The notes under the pieces: model-generated | What the model was told of the DNA's origin: nothing | The model's input: the letters and a program-made list of their open reading frames with translations, nothing else | The model's database searches: none | Made by a program: the position numbers and the translations under genes | Assembly: GCA_040514355.1 (NCBI GenBank) | Contig: JBEVCF010000028.1 | Location: 1-41,296 of the forward strand | Length of the DNA stretch: 41,296 nt | DNA from: Opacimonas sp040514355 | GTDB lineage: Bacteria > Pseudomonadota > Gammaproteobacteria > Enterobacterales > Alteromonadaceae | Reading direction: 5' to 3' | Shown here: positions 9,077 to 16,575 of the stretch, piece after piece | How the letters are laid out: each line of letters begins with the position of its first letter | Position numbering within the stretch: position 1 is the stretch's first letter

Positions 9077-9886
9077 ATGAACGATACGCTTAGCTCGTCA
9101 ACACATTGGGTTTTTAGTGGGATTGATCCGGTACTCATCGAAATCGGTCCCTTGGCGGTGCGTTGGTATGGTTTGATGTATCTGGTGGGGTTTATTGCAG
9201 CGTATTATCTGGCCAAATCGCGTTTATCCAGAACCAAATGGAGCGAAGAAGATCTCAGTGACTTGTTGTTCTGGGGCTTTATGGGCGTCATCCTTGGTGG
9301 CCGCGTGGGGTATGTGCTGTTTTATAACTTTTCTCGTTTTCTCTCTGACCCTCTGTATTTGTTCCGGATTTGGGAAGGGGGGATGTCCTTTCACGGCGGG
9401 TTACTCGGTGTCTTGATTGCGATTTGGTATTTTGCTCGCAAAAAGGGCTCAACTTTCCTAGCGGTAGGGGATTTTGTAGCGCCCTTGGTCCCAATCGGTT
9501 TAGGTGCTGGCCGGATCGGCAATTTTCTCAATGCGGAGCTGTGGGGACGGACAACCGAGGTGCCCTGGGGGATTATTTTCCCGGCAGCGGGATATTTACC
9601 TCGTCATCCTTCGCAAATTTATCAATTCGCATTGGAAGGTGTCGCACTGTTCACCATCATTTGGTTGTATTCCAAGAAGCCGCGAGCAACGGGTGCCGTA
9701 GGGGGCATGTTCTTGTTGTGCTATGGCGTATTCCGCTTTGTTGTCGAGTTTTTCCGCGAACCAGATGCCCACCTTGGGTTGTATGCAACAGGTTTGAGCC
9801 AAGGTCAATATTTGAGTATGCCCATGGTGTTACTGGGTGTGTTTTTACTCTATCGCGCCAAATCTACAACCGTTCCTGCAAAATAA
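9077..9886 (+). CDS. lgt: Prolipoprotein diacylglyceryl transferase Lgt
   Basis: Transfers diacylglycerol from phosphatidylglycerol to the lipobox Cys of prolipoproteins in the inner membrane, the first step of lipoprotein maturation. It has 269 residues and about seven membrane segments. Family motifs are present: AVRWYGLMYLVGF, GGRVGYVLFYN, EGGMSFHGGLLG with the essential His (residue 106), and the Lgt signature GAGRIGNFLNAELWGR with the essential Arg146. The late YGVFRFVVEFFREPD segment is also conserved. The start ATG follows a 5' leader containing a palindrome. thyA starts 12 bp downstream, the very common lgt-thyA pair. The nlpD product in this window is a predicted client. Confidence 0.97.
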   Translation: MNDTLSSSTHWVFSGIDPVLIEIGPLAVRWYGLMYLVGFIAAYYLAKSRLSRTKWSEEDLSDLLFWGFMGVILGGRVGYVLFYNFSRFLSDPLYLFRIWEGGMSFHGGLLGVLIAIWYFARKKGSTFLAVGDFVAPLVPIGLGAGRIGNFLNAELWGRTTEVPWGIIFPAAGYLPRHPSQIYQFALEGVALFTIIWLYSKKPRATGAVGGMFLLCYGVFRFVVEFFREPDAHLGLYATGLSQGQYLSMPMVLLGVFLLYRAKSTTVPAK

Positions 9887-9898
9887 TAAGAGGTCACT

Positions 9899-10750
9899 AT
9901 GAGACAGTATGAAGATCTATGCCAACGCATTATTGATGAGGGTGAGTGGGTATATAACGAACGCACAGGCAAACGCTGTCTGACTTTGATCAATGCTGAT
10001 TTGGAATATGATGTTGCGGGTAACGAGTTTCCATTAGTCACTACGCGTAAAAGTTTTTACAAAGCAGCGATTGCAGAATTGTTAGGTTACTTACGTGGCT
10101 ATGATAACGCCGCGGACTTTCGCGCCATTGGCTGTAACACATGGAATGCGAACGCCAATGAAAACCAAGCGTGGTTGAACAATCCTCACCGCAAGGGTGA
10201 AGATGACATGGGACGGGTTTATGGAGTGCAAGGGCGTCGTTGGCAAAAACCTGATGGCAGTACGTTAGACCAGCTGCGCAAGATTGTGGATGATCTCAAA
10301 AACGGCGTGGATGATCGTGGCGAAATCCTCACCTTTTACAATCCTGGTGAGTTTGACATGGGCTGTTTGCGTCCTTGTATGCACACGCATCATTTTTCAT
10401 TGTTAGGCGGTAAGCTTTATCTCAATAGTATGCAGCGCAGCGCTGATGTGCCGTTGGGGATCAACTTTAACCAAGTGCAGGTGTTTGTTTTACTCGCACT
10501 GATGGCGCAAATTACCGGTCATCAACCTGGTAAGGCCTACCATAAAATCGTCAACGCCCATATCTATGAGGACCAACTTGAGCTAATGCGTGATGTCCAG
10601 CTCAAGCGCGAGCCGTTCCCCGCACCCAAATTACATATCAACCCTGAGATCAAAACCTTAGAAGACGTTGAAACGTGGGTGACACGGGATGACTTTACGG
10701 TTGAGGGCTATGAGTGTCACGAGGCGATAGCCTATCCGTTTGCGGTGTAA
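9899..10750 (+). CDS. thyA: Thymidylate synthase ThyA
   Basis: Converts dUMP to dTMP using 5,10-methylene-tetrahydrofolate. The nucleophile is Cys160 within LRPCMHTHHFSL; the phosphate-binding QRSADVPLGINFN and the substrate-binding HIYEDQLELM are intact. It has 283 residues, longer than the 264 of E. coli; an insertion around residues 85-110 (WLNNPHRKGEDDMGRVYG region) accounts for part of the difference, and such long forms are known from Vibrio and Alteromonas relatives. The start ATG is preceded by AAGAGGT at a good distance. It closes the rppH-ptsP-TauE-lgt-thyA run; the next bases hold the vapBC remnant on the other strand. Confidence 0.97.
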   Translation: MRQYEDLCQRIIDEGEWVYNERTGKRCLTLINADLEYDVAGNEFPLVTTRKSFYKAAIAELLGYLRGYDNAADFRAIGCNTWNANANENQAWLNNPHRKGEDDMGRVYGVQGRRWQKPDGSTLDQLRKIVDDLKNGVDDRGEILTFYNPGEFDMGCLRPCMHTHHFSLLGGKLYLNSMQRSADVPLGINFNQVQVFVLLALMAQITGHQPGKAYHKIVNAHIYEDQLELMRDVQLKREPFPAPKLHINPEIKTLEDVETWVTRDDFTVEGYECHEAIAYPFAV

Positions 10751-10766
10751 TCCGATTAATCAAACT

Positions 10767-10835
10767 TCATGGGTAGTCGCGCAGCTGTTTGATGATATAA
10801 ATACAAATGTTGGTATCTAATAAATATTTAATCAT
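10767..10835 (-). pseudogene. Remnant of a VapC (PIN-domain) toxin, N-terminal fragment
   Basis: On the minus strand an ATG overlaps the end of the VapB-like frame (GATGATTAA) and reads MIKYLLDTNICIYIIKQ, then LRDYP and a stop after 22 residues. YLLDTNICIYIIK is the classic start of VapC ribonucleases, including the first catalytic Asp of the PIN domain. A full toxin has about 130 residues, so all later acidic residues are gone and the piece cannot be active. The overlapping antitoxin-toxin arrangement is exactly that of vapBC operons. The loss looks like an internal or terminal deletion towards thyA. Confidence 0.75.
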
Positions 10836-10980
10836 CGAAAGATTCACGCTCTTGAAGTGGTTGATTTCCTCTGTCATTCATAAAATCCTCAGTGACATTT
10901 TCTGGACTTAAAAAGAAACTATCCCAAGTATTATCGATGGGACTTGACTTTAGGTGAGTTTGATACGGGTTGTTACTAGA
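10828..10980 (-). pseudogene. Remnant of a VapB antitoxin, C-terminal fragment
   Basis: An open minus-strand frame without a start codon, closed upstream by TAA. Its last ~33 residues, including WDSFFLSPENVTEDFM and QPLQERESFDD, match the C-terminal end of VapB/MvpA antitoxins (compare WDEWF..SVSTDFM..QERESF of the enterobacterial protein). The N-terminal AbrB-like DNA-binding half is absent; the preceding NPYQTHLKSSP segment was not recognised. Together with the vapC stub this is a decayed toxin-antitoxin locus. I see no other coding content in the 317-bp interval between thyA and the peptidase gene. Confidence 0.72.
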
Positions 10981-11067
10981 TTACTGTGAGATATTTACCG
11001 GCTCTGCTTGGCAATTATACTAAATATCAATAACATACTGTTGTGGTATAACTCACAGGATAATAAG

Positions 11068-13194
11068 ATGATCAAATCAATAATCACTTCATGTGCCGTG
11101 GTGTTACTGCTGGCTAGCAGTAATATACTCCATGCAAAATCAGCAACTATCCACTCTGATGCAAAACGCGGCCTTGTTCCTACCGATTATTTCGATTTTG
11201 TATTTTTATCCGACACGCAAGTTTCACCCGCCAACGGTGATGTTTTATTTGTCAAAACTACGGTAAATGACGATGCCAGTGGTCGCGATACCCAGCTATA
11301 TAAAGCAACGCTAGATGGTGACGTGATGCCATTTACACACGGCACAAATGATTATTCCCCTCGTTGGTCGCCAAATGGTAAACAGATTGCGTTTATGCGT
11401 TTAGCAGGCTCTGATGCTGCTGCACAATCTCCGCAAATTTTTGTGATACCCAGTAACGGTGGTGAAGCGCGACAGATTACCTTTTTGGATGAGTCAATAT
11501 CGAGCTTTATGTGGATGCAGGATGCTAAACAGATGCTATTGACGTTGAATGTCAGTCCTAAAATTCCCGACAAAAGTACTGACGAAGATTCTGACAGTAA
11601 AACGCATGCAGAGCCAGCTTCCTCGCGCGCGGAACCCGATATTGTGGTCGTGACTAAACCGCGTTATATCCGCAATGGCAGTGGTTATTTGGATGATAAA
11701 CGCCAGCATTTGTTTTTGTTTGATATTGAATCGCAAGCATTGACGCAGTTAACTTCTGGCGCGGATTGGAATGTGCGTAATCCGGCGCTGAGCCACGATG
11801 GGCAGACTGTGTATTTTGATGCAATCAAAAATGGCTTGGAGTATACCGGTAACGATGACAGTGATATTTTTGCATTGGATATTGCCAAGCAGACAATCGT
11901 GCCATTGCAAACCGGGCCTGCGATTCAATCCAATCTAGTGCTAGCGCCAAATCATCGCGACTATGTGTATATTCAAAGAGAGGATACTTATGCGCAGTCG
12001 GAATTGGTAATTGCAAACTTTGAAGACAAGACTATTCAAGTCCTTACCGCAGACTTTGATCGCAATGTAACGCAAGCTATGTGGTCAGCAGATAGTAAAA
12101 CGTTGTTTTTTGTGACTCAAGATGCAGGGGCTAATCGTCTGTTTAGCGTCGATGTGGCATCGGGGAAAGTGGAACCAATACCTGTTCAAAAAAGCAATCA
12201 AAAGCAAGACATTCAAGGACAAGATGGTAAAGCACGTGGGCAGTACAGTATCCGCAACGCTGCGCTTGTAGCAGGAGCAACCACAACCACAAGTGCTGTG
12301 TTCACGATAGAAAGCGCCACCGAGCTGCCGGAACTGTATCGTTTTGATCTTAGTGATCGCTCGCTGACCCAAATCACTCGTTTTAATCATGCATTACTCG
12401 AAAATAAGCACCTATCGCCAGCGCACGAGCTATGGTTTACGAATGAGAAAAACATGCAAGTGCAGGGCTTTGTGCACCGTCCTGTGGGTTTTGAGTCTGA
12501 CCAAACTTATCCGCTGATCCTAAATATCAAAGGCGGGCCAGGTGGTATGTGGGGGCATCAGTGGTTTCATGAAAACCAAATATATGCCGCCAAAGGCTAT
12601 GCAGTGGCTTATGTGAATTATCGTGGTAGTACGGGTTATGGGATCGTGCATAGCCAAGCAGTGCGTTTGGATTATGGTGGTGCAGACTACGAAGATAACA
12701 TGCAATTTTTGGATGTGGTCTTGGCGCAAAACCCGTGGATTGATCCAAAGCGCTTGTATGTCACAGGTGGCAGTCATGGCGGCTTTTTAACAAACTGGAT
12801 AACGACCAAAACCGACCGGTTCAAAGCTGCAGTCACCCAACGCAGTGTGAGCTCATGGATATCTGAAGCGGGTACACAAGAATTTACGCCTGATATGATG
12901 ACCAAAGAGTTTGGCGGGGATCTTTGGACGAATTTTGCTTATTACTGGGATCGTTCTCCCTTACAGTTTGCCAATAAAGTCCAAACTCCGACGCTGATTA
13001 TTCATAGTGATGCCGATATGATCACACCACTTGGGCAAGGGCAAGAGTGGTTTTATGCGCTCAAAGCGAATGATGTGCCGGTGGAGATGGTGATTTTTAA
13101 AGGTGAAACGCATTCGTTATCGCGGTCGGGAAAGCCTACCAATTTAGTCGAGCGGATTGAGCGGATTGTGGATTGGTTTGAACGGTATCAATAA
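11068..13194 (+). CDS. Secreted S9-family prolyl oligopeptidase-type serine peptidase
   Basis: A probable periplasmic or secreted peptidase. I start it at ATG 11068, where AGGA stands 7 bp upstream and the product begins with a signal peptide (MIKSIITSCAVVLLLASSN, cleavage after LHA). An upstream in-frame ATG at 11008 would bury this signal. Residues ~40-430 form WD40/TolB-like propeller repeats (YSPRWSPNGKQIAFMR, NPALSHDGQTVYFD), including an acidic low-complexity loop around residues 170-190. The last ~260 residues are an alpha/beta hydrolase with Ser569 in GGSHGG, Asp650 in HSDADMITP and His682 in GETHS, the S9 catalytic triad. It has 708 residues. The closest subgroup is the S9C acylaminoacyl-peptidase/dipeptidyl-peptidase type; the substrate is unknown. 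Confidence 0.9.
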   Translation: MIKSIITSCAVVLLLASSNILHAKSATIHSDAKRGLVPTDYFDFVFLSDTQVSPANGDVLFVKTTVNDDASGRDTQLYKATLDGDVMPFTHGTNDYSPRWSPNGKQIAFMRLAGSDAAAQSPQIFVIPSNGGEARQITFLDESISSFMWMQDAKQMLLTLNVSPKIPDKSTDEDSDSKTHAEPASSRAEPDIVVVTKPRYIRNGSGYLDDKRQHLFLFDIESQALTQLTSGADWNVRNPALSHDGQTVYFDAIKNGLEYTGNDDSDIFALDIAKQTIVPLQTGPAIQSNLVLAPNHRDYVYIQREDTYAQSELVIANFEDKTIQVLTADFDRNVTQAMWSADSKTLFFVTQDAGANRLFSVDVASGKVEPIPVQKSNQKQDIQGQDGKARGQYSIRNAALVAGATTTTSAVFTIESATELPELYRFDLSDRSLTQITRFNHALLENKHLSPAHELWFTNEKNMQVQGFVHRPVGFESDQTYPLILNIKGGPGGMWGHQWFHENQIYAAKGYAVAYVNYRGSTGYGIVHSQAVRLDYGGADYEDNMQFLDVVLAQNPWIDPKRLYVTGGSHGGFLTNWITTKTDRFKAAVTQRSVSSWISEAGTQEFTPDMMTKEFGGDLWTNFAYYWDRSPLQFANKVQTPTLIIHSDADMITPLGQGQEWFYALKANDVPVEMVIFKGETHSLSRSGKPTNLVERIERIVDWFERYQ

Positions 13195-13223
13195 AAAAAC
13201 ACCCACTTGTACTAGTGGGTGTT
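13193..13223 (-). terminator. Intrinsic terminator of azoR (converging on the S9 peptidase gene)
   Basis: AACACCCACT (13198-13207) pairs perfectly with AGTGGGTGTT (13214-13223) around a 6-base loop. On the minus strand the stem is followed by a run of T (plus-strand A's at 13193-13199), which serves azoR. It abuts the peptidase stop codon. On the plus strand the following bases are not T-rich, so termination in that direction would be weaker. Confidence 0.85.
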
Positions 13224-13253
13224 AACAATAACTACTTGTGGGAGAAGTAGGAA

Positions 13254-13841
13254 TTAATTGACTAAGGTTGCTAGTTTTTCTTTTGCCGCATTCATAGGTG
13301 TGTCTGCATCACCCATTGCTAGGCCTTCTGCATACACAAACTCAATATCGGTTAAACCCAAGAAGTTGAAAAACGACGTTAAATAAGGGGTTTGTGTATC
13401 TGCTGGCGTACCCGCGTACATGCCACCACGCGCGGCTGCGACAATGATTTTCTTATCGCTTAACAAGCCTACTGGGCCAGTATCGGTGTATTTGAACGTG
13501 ACACCTGCTCGAGCGATGCGGTCAATCCATGCTTTAAGTGCAGACGGTACGCCAAAGTTATACATTGGGACACCCAATACAATGGTATCGGCTGCTTGTA
13601 CTTGTGCAACATACGTATCAGATACTTTCGCTAGCGCCGCTTGTGCTTCGCTACGCTCGGCAGGGTCTGTCATCCAAGTGCCCATCTCAGCCCCGGTTAG
13701 ATGGGCATTATCATCTTGGCTGAGGTCGATATGGGTAATCTGCGCTTTACCTTCTAATAAAGATTTTACATGTGCTGTAAGCTGTGAAGAGTTACCAGCC
13801 GCACCATGAAGTGAACTATCAACAATTAATACATTTTTCAT
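13254..13841 (-). CDS. azoR: FMN-dependent NADH-azoreductase AzoR
   Basis: A flavodoxin-fold quinone/azo reductase of 195 residues. Visible are the FMN phosphate-binding loop after the first strand (VDSSLHGAAGNSSQLT), the PMYNFGVPSALKAWIDRIARAG stretch that stacks on the flavin and forms the dimer interface, and AAARGGMYAG. Length and motifs match E. coli AzoR (201 residues). The ATG has AAGGAAAG as Shine-Dalgarno. It likely protects against quinones and electrophiles, inferred from the family. It is divergent from a pirin gene with a 233-bp shared promoter region containing an inverted repeat; this kind of locus often has a LysR-type regulator, but none is present here. Confidence 0.94.
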   Translation of the reverse strand: MKNVLIVDSSLHGAAGNSSQLTAHVKSLLEGKAQITHIDLSQDDNAHLTGAEMGTWMTDPAERSEAQAALAKVSDTYVAQVQAADTIVLGVPMYNFGVPSALKAWIDRIARAGVTFKYTDTGPVGLLSDKKIIVAAARGGMYAGTPADTQTPYLTSFFNFLGLTDIEFVYAEGLAMGDADTPMNAAKEKLATLVN

Positions 13842-13909
13842 AACTCTTTCCTTAAATAGTGAGTTGTGGGTAACTGGGAAATACCAGACTATGACACGTA
13901 GTATAATAT

Positions 13910-13940
13910 CGAAAATGCAAAATTAAATTGCAATATTTCG
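13910..13940. promoter_or_regulatory. Candidate operator in the azoR/pirin divergent region
   Basis: An inverted repeat TGCAA-N7-TTGCA (13916-13932) is flanked by outer arms CGAAA (13910) and TTTCG (ending 13940). It sits next to AT-rich hexamers (TATAAT at 13902-13907) about 70 bp upstream of azoR. The inner arms have the T-N11-A spacing of LysR-type sites. No regulator gene is adjacent. Pattern evidence only. Confidence 0.4.
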
Positions 13941-14074
13941 CTACTAATGTTCGATAAAGTAGAATTATTTTGACCTCTAAACCGTTCTACTAAATCGAAT
14001 TTTATACCCCAAAAAACGCACTCGACCTTTCTTACGTATGAGCTAATATATAAAAAACACATTTTGAGGTGACT

Positions 14075-14923
14075 ATGGCAACGCGCTTATCGGCAAAACA
14101 ACACGACATCGGTGGCTTATACGTCAAACGCATCCTACCTAACCCAGAGAAACGACGCGTGGGTCCATTTGTGTTCTTTGATCACATGGGGCCAGGTGAT
14201 TTCCCAGCTGGTAGTGGGATCAATGTACGGCCTCACCCGCATATTGGTTTATCCACACTGACCTATTTATTTGAAGGCAGTATTTTACATCGCGATTCGT
14301 TGGGCAATCACCTTGAGATCCATCCTGGCGATCTCAACTGGATGACGGCAGGCAAAGGCATTGTTCACTCAGAGCGCGAGACCTTCGAAGTCAAAGCCAA
14401 ACCGCATCACATAGATGGTTTGCAATGTTGGATAGCGTTACCTGAACACAAGGCCGAGATAGAACCTGACTTTGCGCATGTCAAAAAATCACAATTGCCA
14501 CACCATATCTACGAAGGTACACAATTACGTCTTGTGGCAGGGGATGCCTATGGTATGTCGGCGCCGTTTAAAACCCATTCGCCTTTGTTTTATGTCGATG
14601 CGATGTTAGCGGCAGGTGAAACGCTCGCAGCTCCTTTTGCTGAGGCTGAAACTGCCGTGTATATCATTGCAGGGGAATGTAAGATTGGCGAGCACGTCTA
14701 CGGGCAACATGACTTCGTGCTACTTGAGGAAGATGAAGTGATTGAGGCGACCCAATATGTACGTTGTATTGTGCTCGGTGGCGAGCCTTTACCATCAGAG
14801 CCTATGTTGGAATGGAATTTTGTGGCTTATTCCAAAGCACGTATGGCGCAGGCCAAGGCGGATTGGCGAGCGGGGCGTTTTCCGACGATCCCAGGGGATG
14901 ATAAAGAGTTTATTCCGTATTAA
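14075..14923 (+). CDS. Pirin family protein
   Basis: A bicupin of 282 residues. The N-terminal cupin carries the metal-binding set His-His-His-Glu, seen in RPHPHIGLSTLTYLFEG and GKGIVHSERE; FFDHMGPGDFPAG is the usual pirin signature. The C-terminal cupin (~170-250) is less conserved, as in other bacterial pirins. Some bacterial pirins (YhhW) act as quercetin dioxygenases and others modulate enzymes, so the role here is open. The ATG at 14075 has GAGG 5 bp upstream; a GTG two codons earlier falls inside that Shine-Dalgarno. Its divergence from azoR suggests a shared response to quinone or flavonoid-like compounds. Confidence 0.9.
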   Translation: MATRLSAKQHDIGGLYVKRILPNPEKRRVGPFVFFDHMGPGDFPAGSGINVRPHPHIGLSTLTYLFEGSILHRDSLGNHLEIHPGDLNWMTAGKGIVHSERETFEVKAKPHHIDGLQCWIALPEHKAEIEPDFAHVKKSQLPHHIYEGTQLRLVAGDAYGMSAPFKTHSPLFYVDAMLAAGETLAAPFAEAETAVYIIAGECKIGEHVYGQHDFVLLEEDEVIEATQYVRCIVLGGEPLPSEPMLEWNFVAYSKARMAQAKADWRAGRFPTIPGDDKEFIPY

Positions 14924-14938
14924 TATTTGACCAGTTAC

Positions 14939-14970
14939 AACAGCCACAAACTCCATTGCTCGTGGCTGTT
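14939..14970. terminator. Hairpin between converging pirin and MFS genes
   Basis: AACAGCCAC (14939-14947) pairs with GTGGCTGTT (14962-14970), a 9-bp perfect stem with a 14-base loop. Outer CCAG/CTGG arms may extend it past an internal loop. It lies between two convergent stops. No strong T-run follows on either strand, so it may act as a weak terminator or as a 3'-end stabiliser. Confidence 0.5.
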
Positions 14971-15002
14971 CTGGTTGAATTGAACGTTCTGGCTTGTAAA
15001 AT

Positions 15003-16442
15003 TTACTGCGTTGCTTGTGTTTCTAAGCGTTGAATATCTTCTCGGATATAGTACAAAAACGCCAAGCTCGGCAGCACCATCAAGGCAGTTAGGGCAAAGA
15101 AGAGCGCCCAGTTTCCGTCCAAACCATCCACAATGAAACCAGAGTACGAGGCGAGCAAGGTTCGCCCTAACACTCCAATCGAGGCCATCAGGGCGTATTG
15201 AGTCGCACTAAACGCGCGATTACACAGCAGTGAAATAAATGCCACCATGGCAACAGAGCTCCACGCCGCCGTAAAACCATCAACGAATACGGTTGCAGCA
15301 AACAACGCTTTGTTAGGACCTACTAGCGCCATCGCTGAAAACATTAAATTAGAACTAGCCATGGCAATGCCGCCAAGGAGCAGTCCGCGGTAGATCCCAT
15401 AGCGCATATTAACCATCCCACCGATGATGGCAAAAACAATCGTGACCCACCAGTTTAGTAACTTTGAATAGGTGCCAATATCTGAATTACTAAAGCCGAC
15501 CTCCTTGTAAAACACAATCGACATGCGTCCCAAGAAGGCCTCTCCAATCTTGAACAAGAAGATAAACAATAAGATGGATAAGGCGAGTTTTACGCCATTG
15601 CGATTAAAAAATTCACGAAAAGGCTCAATTAACGTAACGGCAAGCCATGCAGAGCCTTGTTGAAATAATGTGGGAGCTTGACCAGATTTACCTGATAACG
15701 CATAGAGATAATTGGCTTGGGCAGCTTGTTGGTACTCACTGCGATTGGTGTTGGGTTCTTCTATCCACCATACCGTTGTCGCTAAAGCCAACATAACCCC
15801 TGCCATGACTAAATAAATGTCAGACCAAGTAAACGCAGGATGGTCGATTAAGAAAAACGGGATGGCGCCTAGCCCGCCATATCCTGTCCACCAACCTGCT
15901 GTAGCCATCGCGGAGGCACCTGATAATGTCTCGCGCTCATGCACAGCTATGGCATCGACCCGATAAGCATCAATAGCGATGTCTTGCGTGGCTGAGGCAA
16001 TCGCAATGCCGAGTCCGACTACGGCCATCCAATAGAGCTGGTCGGGGATCGCTAATAGACTCATAACAAACGCTAAAGCAATAATGCAGACTTGCGTTTG
16101 GAAGATCCAGCCTCGGCGCTGGGTCAAGCACAGAGGTTTGAGTCTGTCGAGTAGGGGAGACCAGAGAAAGTTGATGGAATAGGCAACAAAAATGACCCCA
16201 AACAGGCCAATTGCACTGCGACTCAAGCCTTCTTCTTTGAGCCAAGCGCTCAAAGCCGATCCAATCAAGACCCAGGGAAATCCACTGGCCATACCCAGAC
16301 AAAAAATCGCCATTAAGCGTTTGTCTCGGTAAGTGCGAAGTTGCTGCAGGATTGATGTCGCCAAGTCGTTTCTCTTTGTTATTGTTGTAGGGACTGTGAA
16401 AGTAAAGGCTGGCTCTGTGAGGCCGATCTCACACCAATACAT
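15003..16442 (-). CDS. AmpG-like MFS permease
   Basis: A major facilitator transporter with about 12 hydrophobic segments. The first membrane helix (MAIFCLGMASGFPWVLIG), SAIGLFGVIFVAYSINFLWSP and the RRGWIFQTQ loop resemble AmpG, the inner-membrane permease that imports anhydromuropeptides for cell-wall recycling. It has 479 residues against 491 in E. coli AmpG. The ATG at 16442 is the first possible start, but it lacks a well-spaced Shine-Dalgarno. A start about 26 codons later (a TTG after AAGAGAAACGAC) would fit the family N-terminus better, so the 5' end is uncertain. A transporter of the related peptide/acetyl-CoA type is the main alternative. Confidence 0.8.
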   Translation of the reverse strand: MYWCEIGLTEPAFTFTVPTTITKRNDLATSILQQLRTYRDKRLMAIFCLGMASGFPWVLIGSALSAWLKEEGLSRSAIGLFGVIFVAYSINFLWSPLLDRLKPLCLTQRRGWIFQTQVCIIALAFVMSLLAIPDQLYWMAVVGLGIAIASATQDIAIDAYRVDAIAVHERETLSGASAMATAGWWTGYGGLGAIPFFLIDHPAFTWSDIYLVMAGVMLALATTVWWIEEPNTNRSEYQQAAQANYLYALSGKSGQAPTLFQQGSAWLAVTLIEPFREFFNRNGVKLALSILLFIFLFKIGEAFLGRMSIVFYKEVGFSNSDIGTYSKLLNWWVTIVFAIIGGMVNMRYGIYRGLLLGGIAMASSNLMFSAMALVGPNKALFAATVFVDGFTAAWSSVAMVAFISLLCNRAFSATQYALMASIGVLGRTLLASYSGFIVDGLDGNWALFFALTALMVLPSLAFLYYIREDIQRLETQATQ

Positions 16443-16516
16443 TCAATGAGGCTTGATCCTCCTGTGAGTAAATAATGCATGCATTTGTGCAACTCATCAA
16501 GCAAAAAGGTACTGCC

Positions 16517-16545
16517 ATGTAATGCGTCTTCTGACTAAAAGTCAA
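16517..16545 (-). promoter_or_regulatory. Putative promoter of the AmpG-like gene
   Basis: On the minus strand TTGACT (-35, 16545-16540) and TTACAT (-10, 16522-16517) are separated by 17 bp. The -35 overlaps an inverted repeat TGACT-AAA-AGTCA (16532-16544) and borders a perfect palindrome CAACATGTTG (16543-16552). Predicted from pattern only. Confidence 0.4.
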
Positions 16546-16575
16546 CATGTTGCAAAAATATAAGCCTAAACCATA

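Noticed and set aside
9370..9912. 180-codon open frame overlapping lgt in another frame
   Set aside because: Rich in Cys, Arg and Ser with no domain; it is the shadow of lgt.
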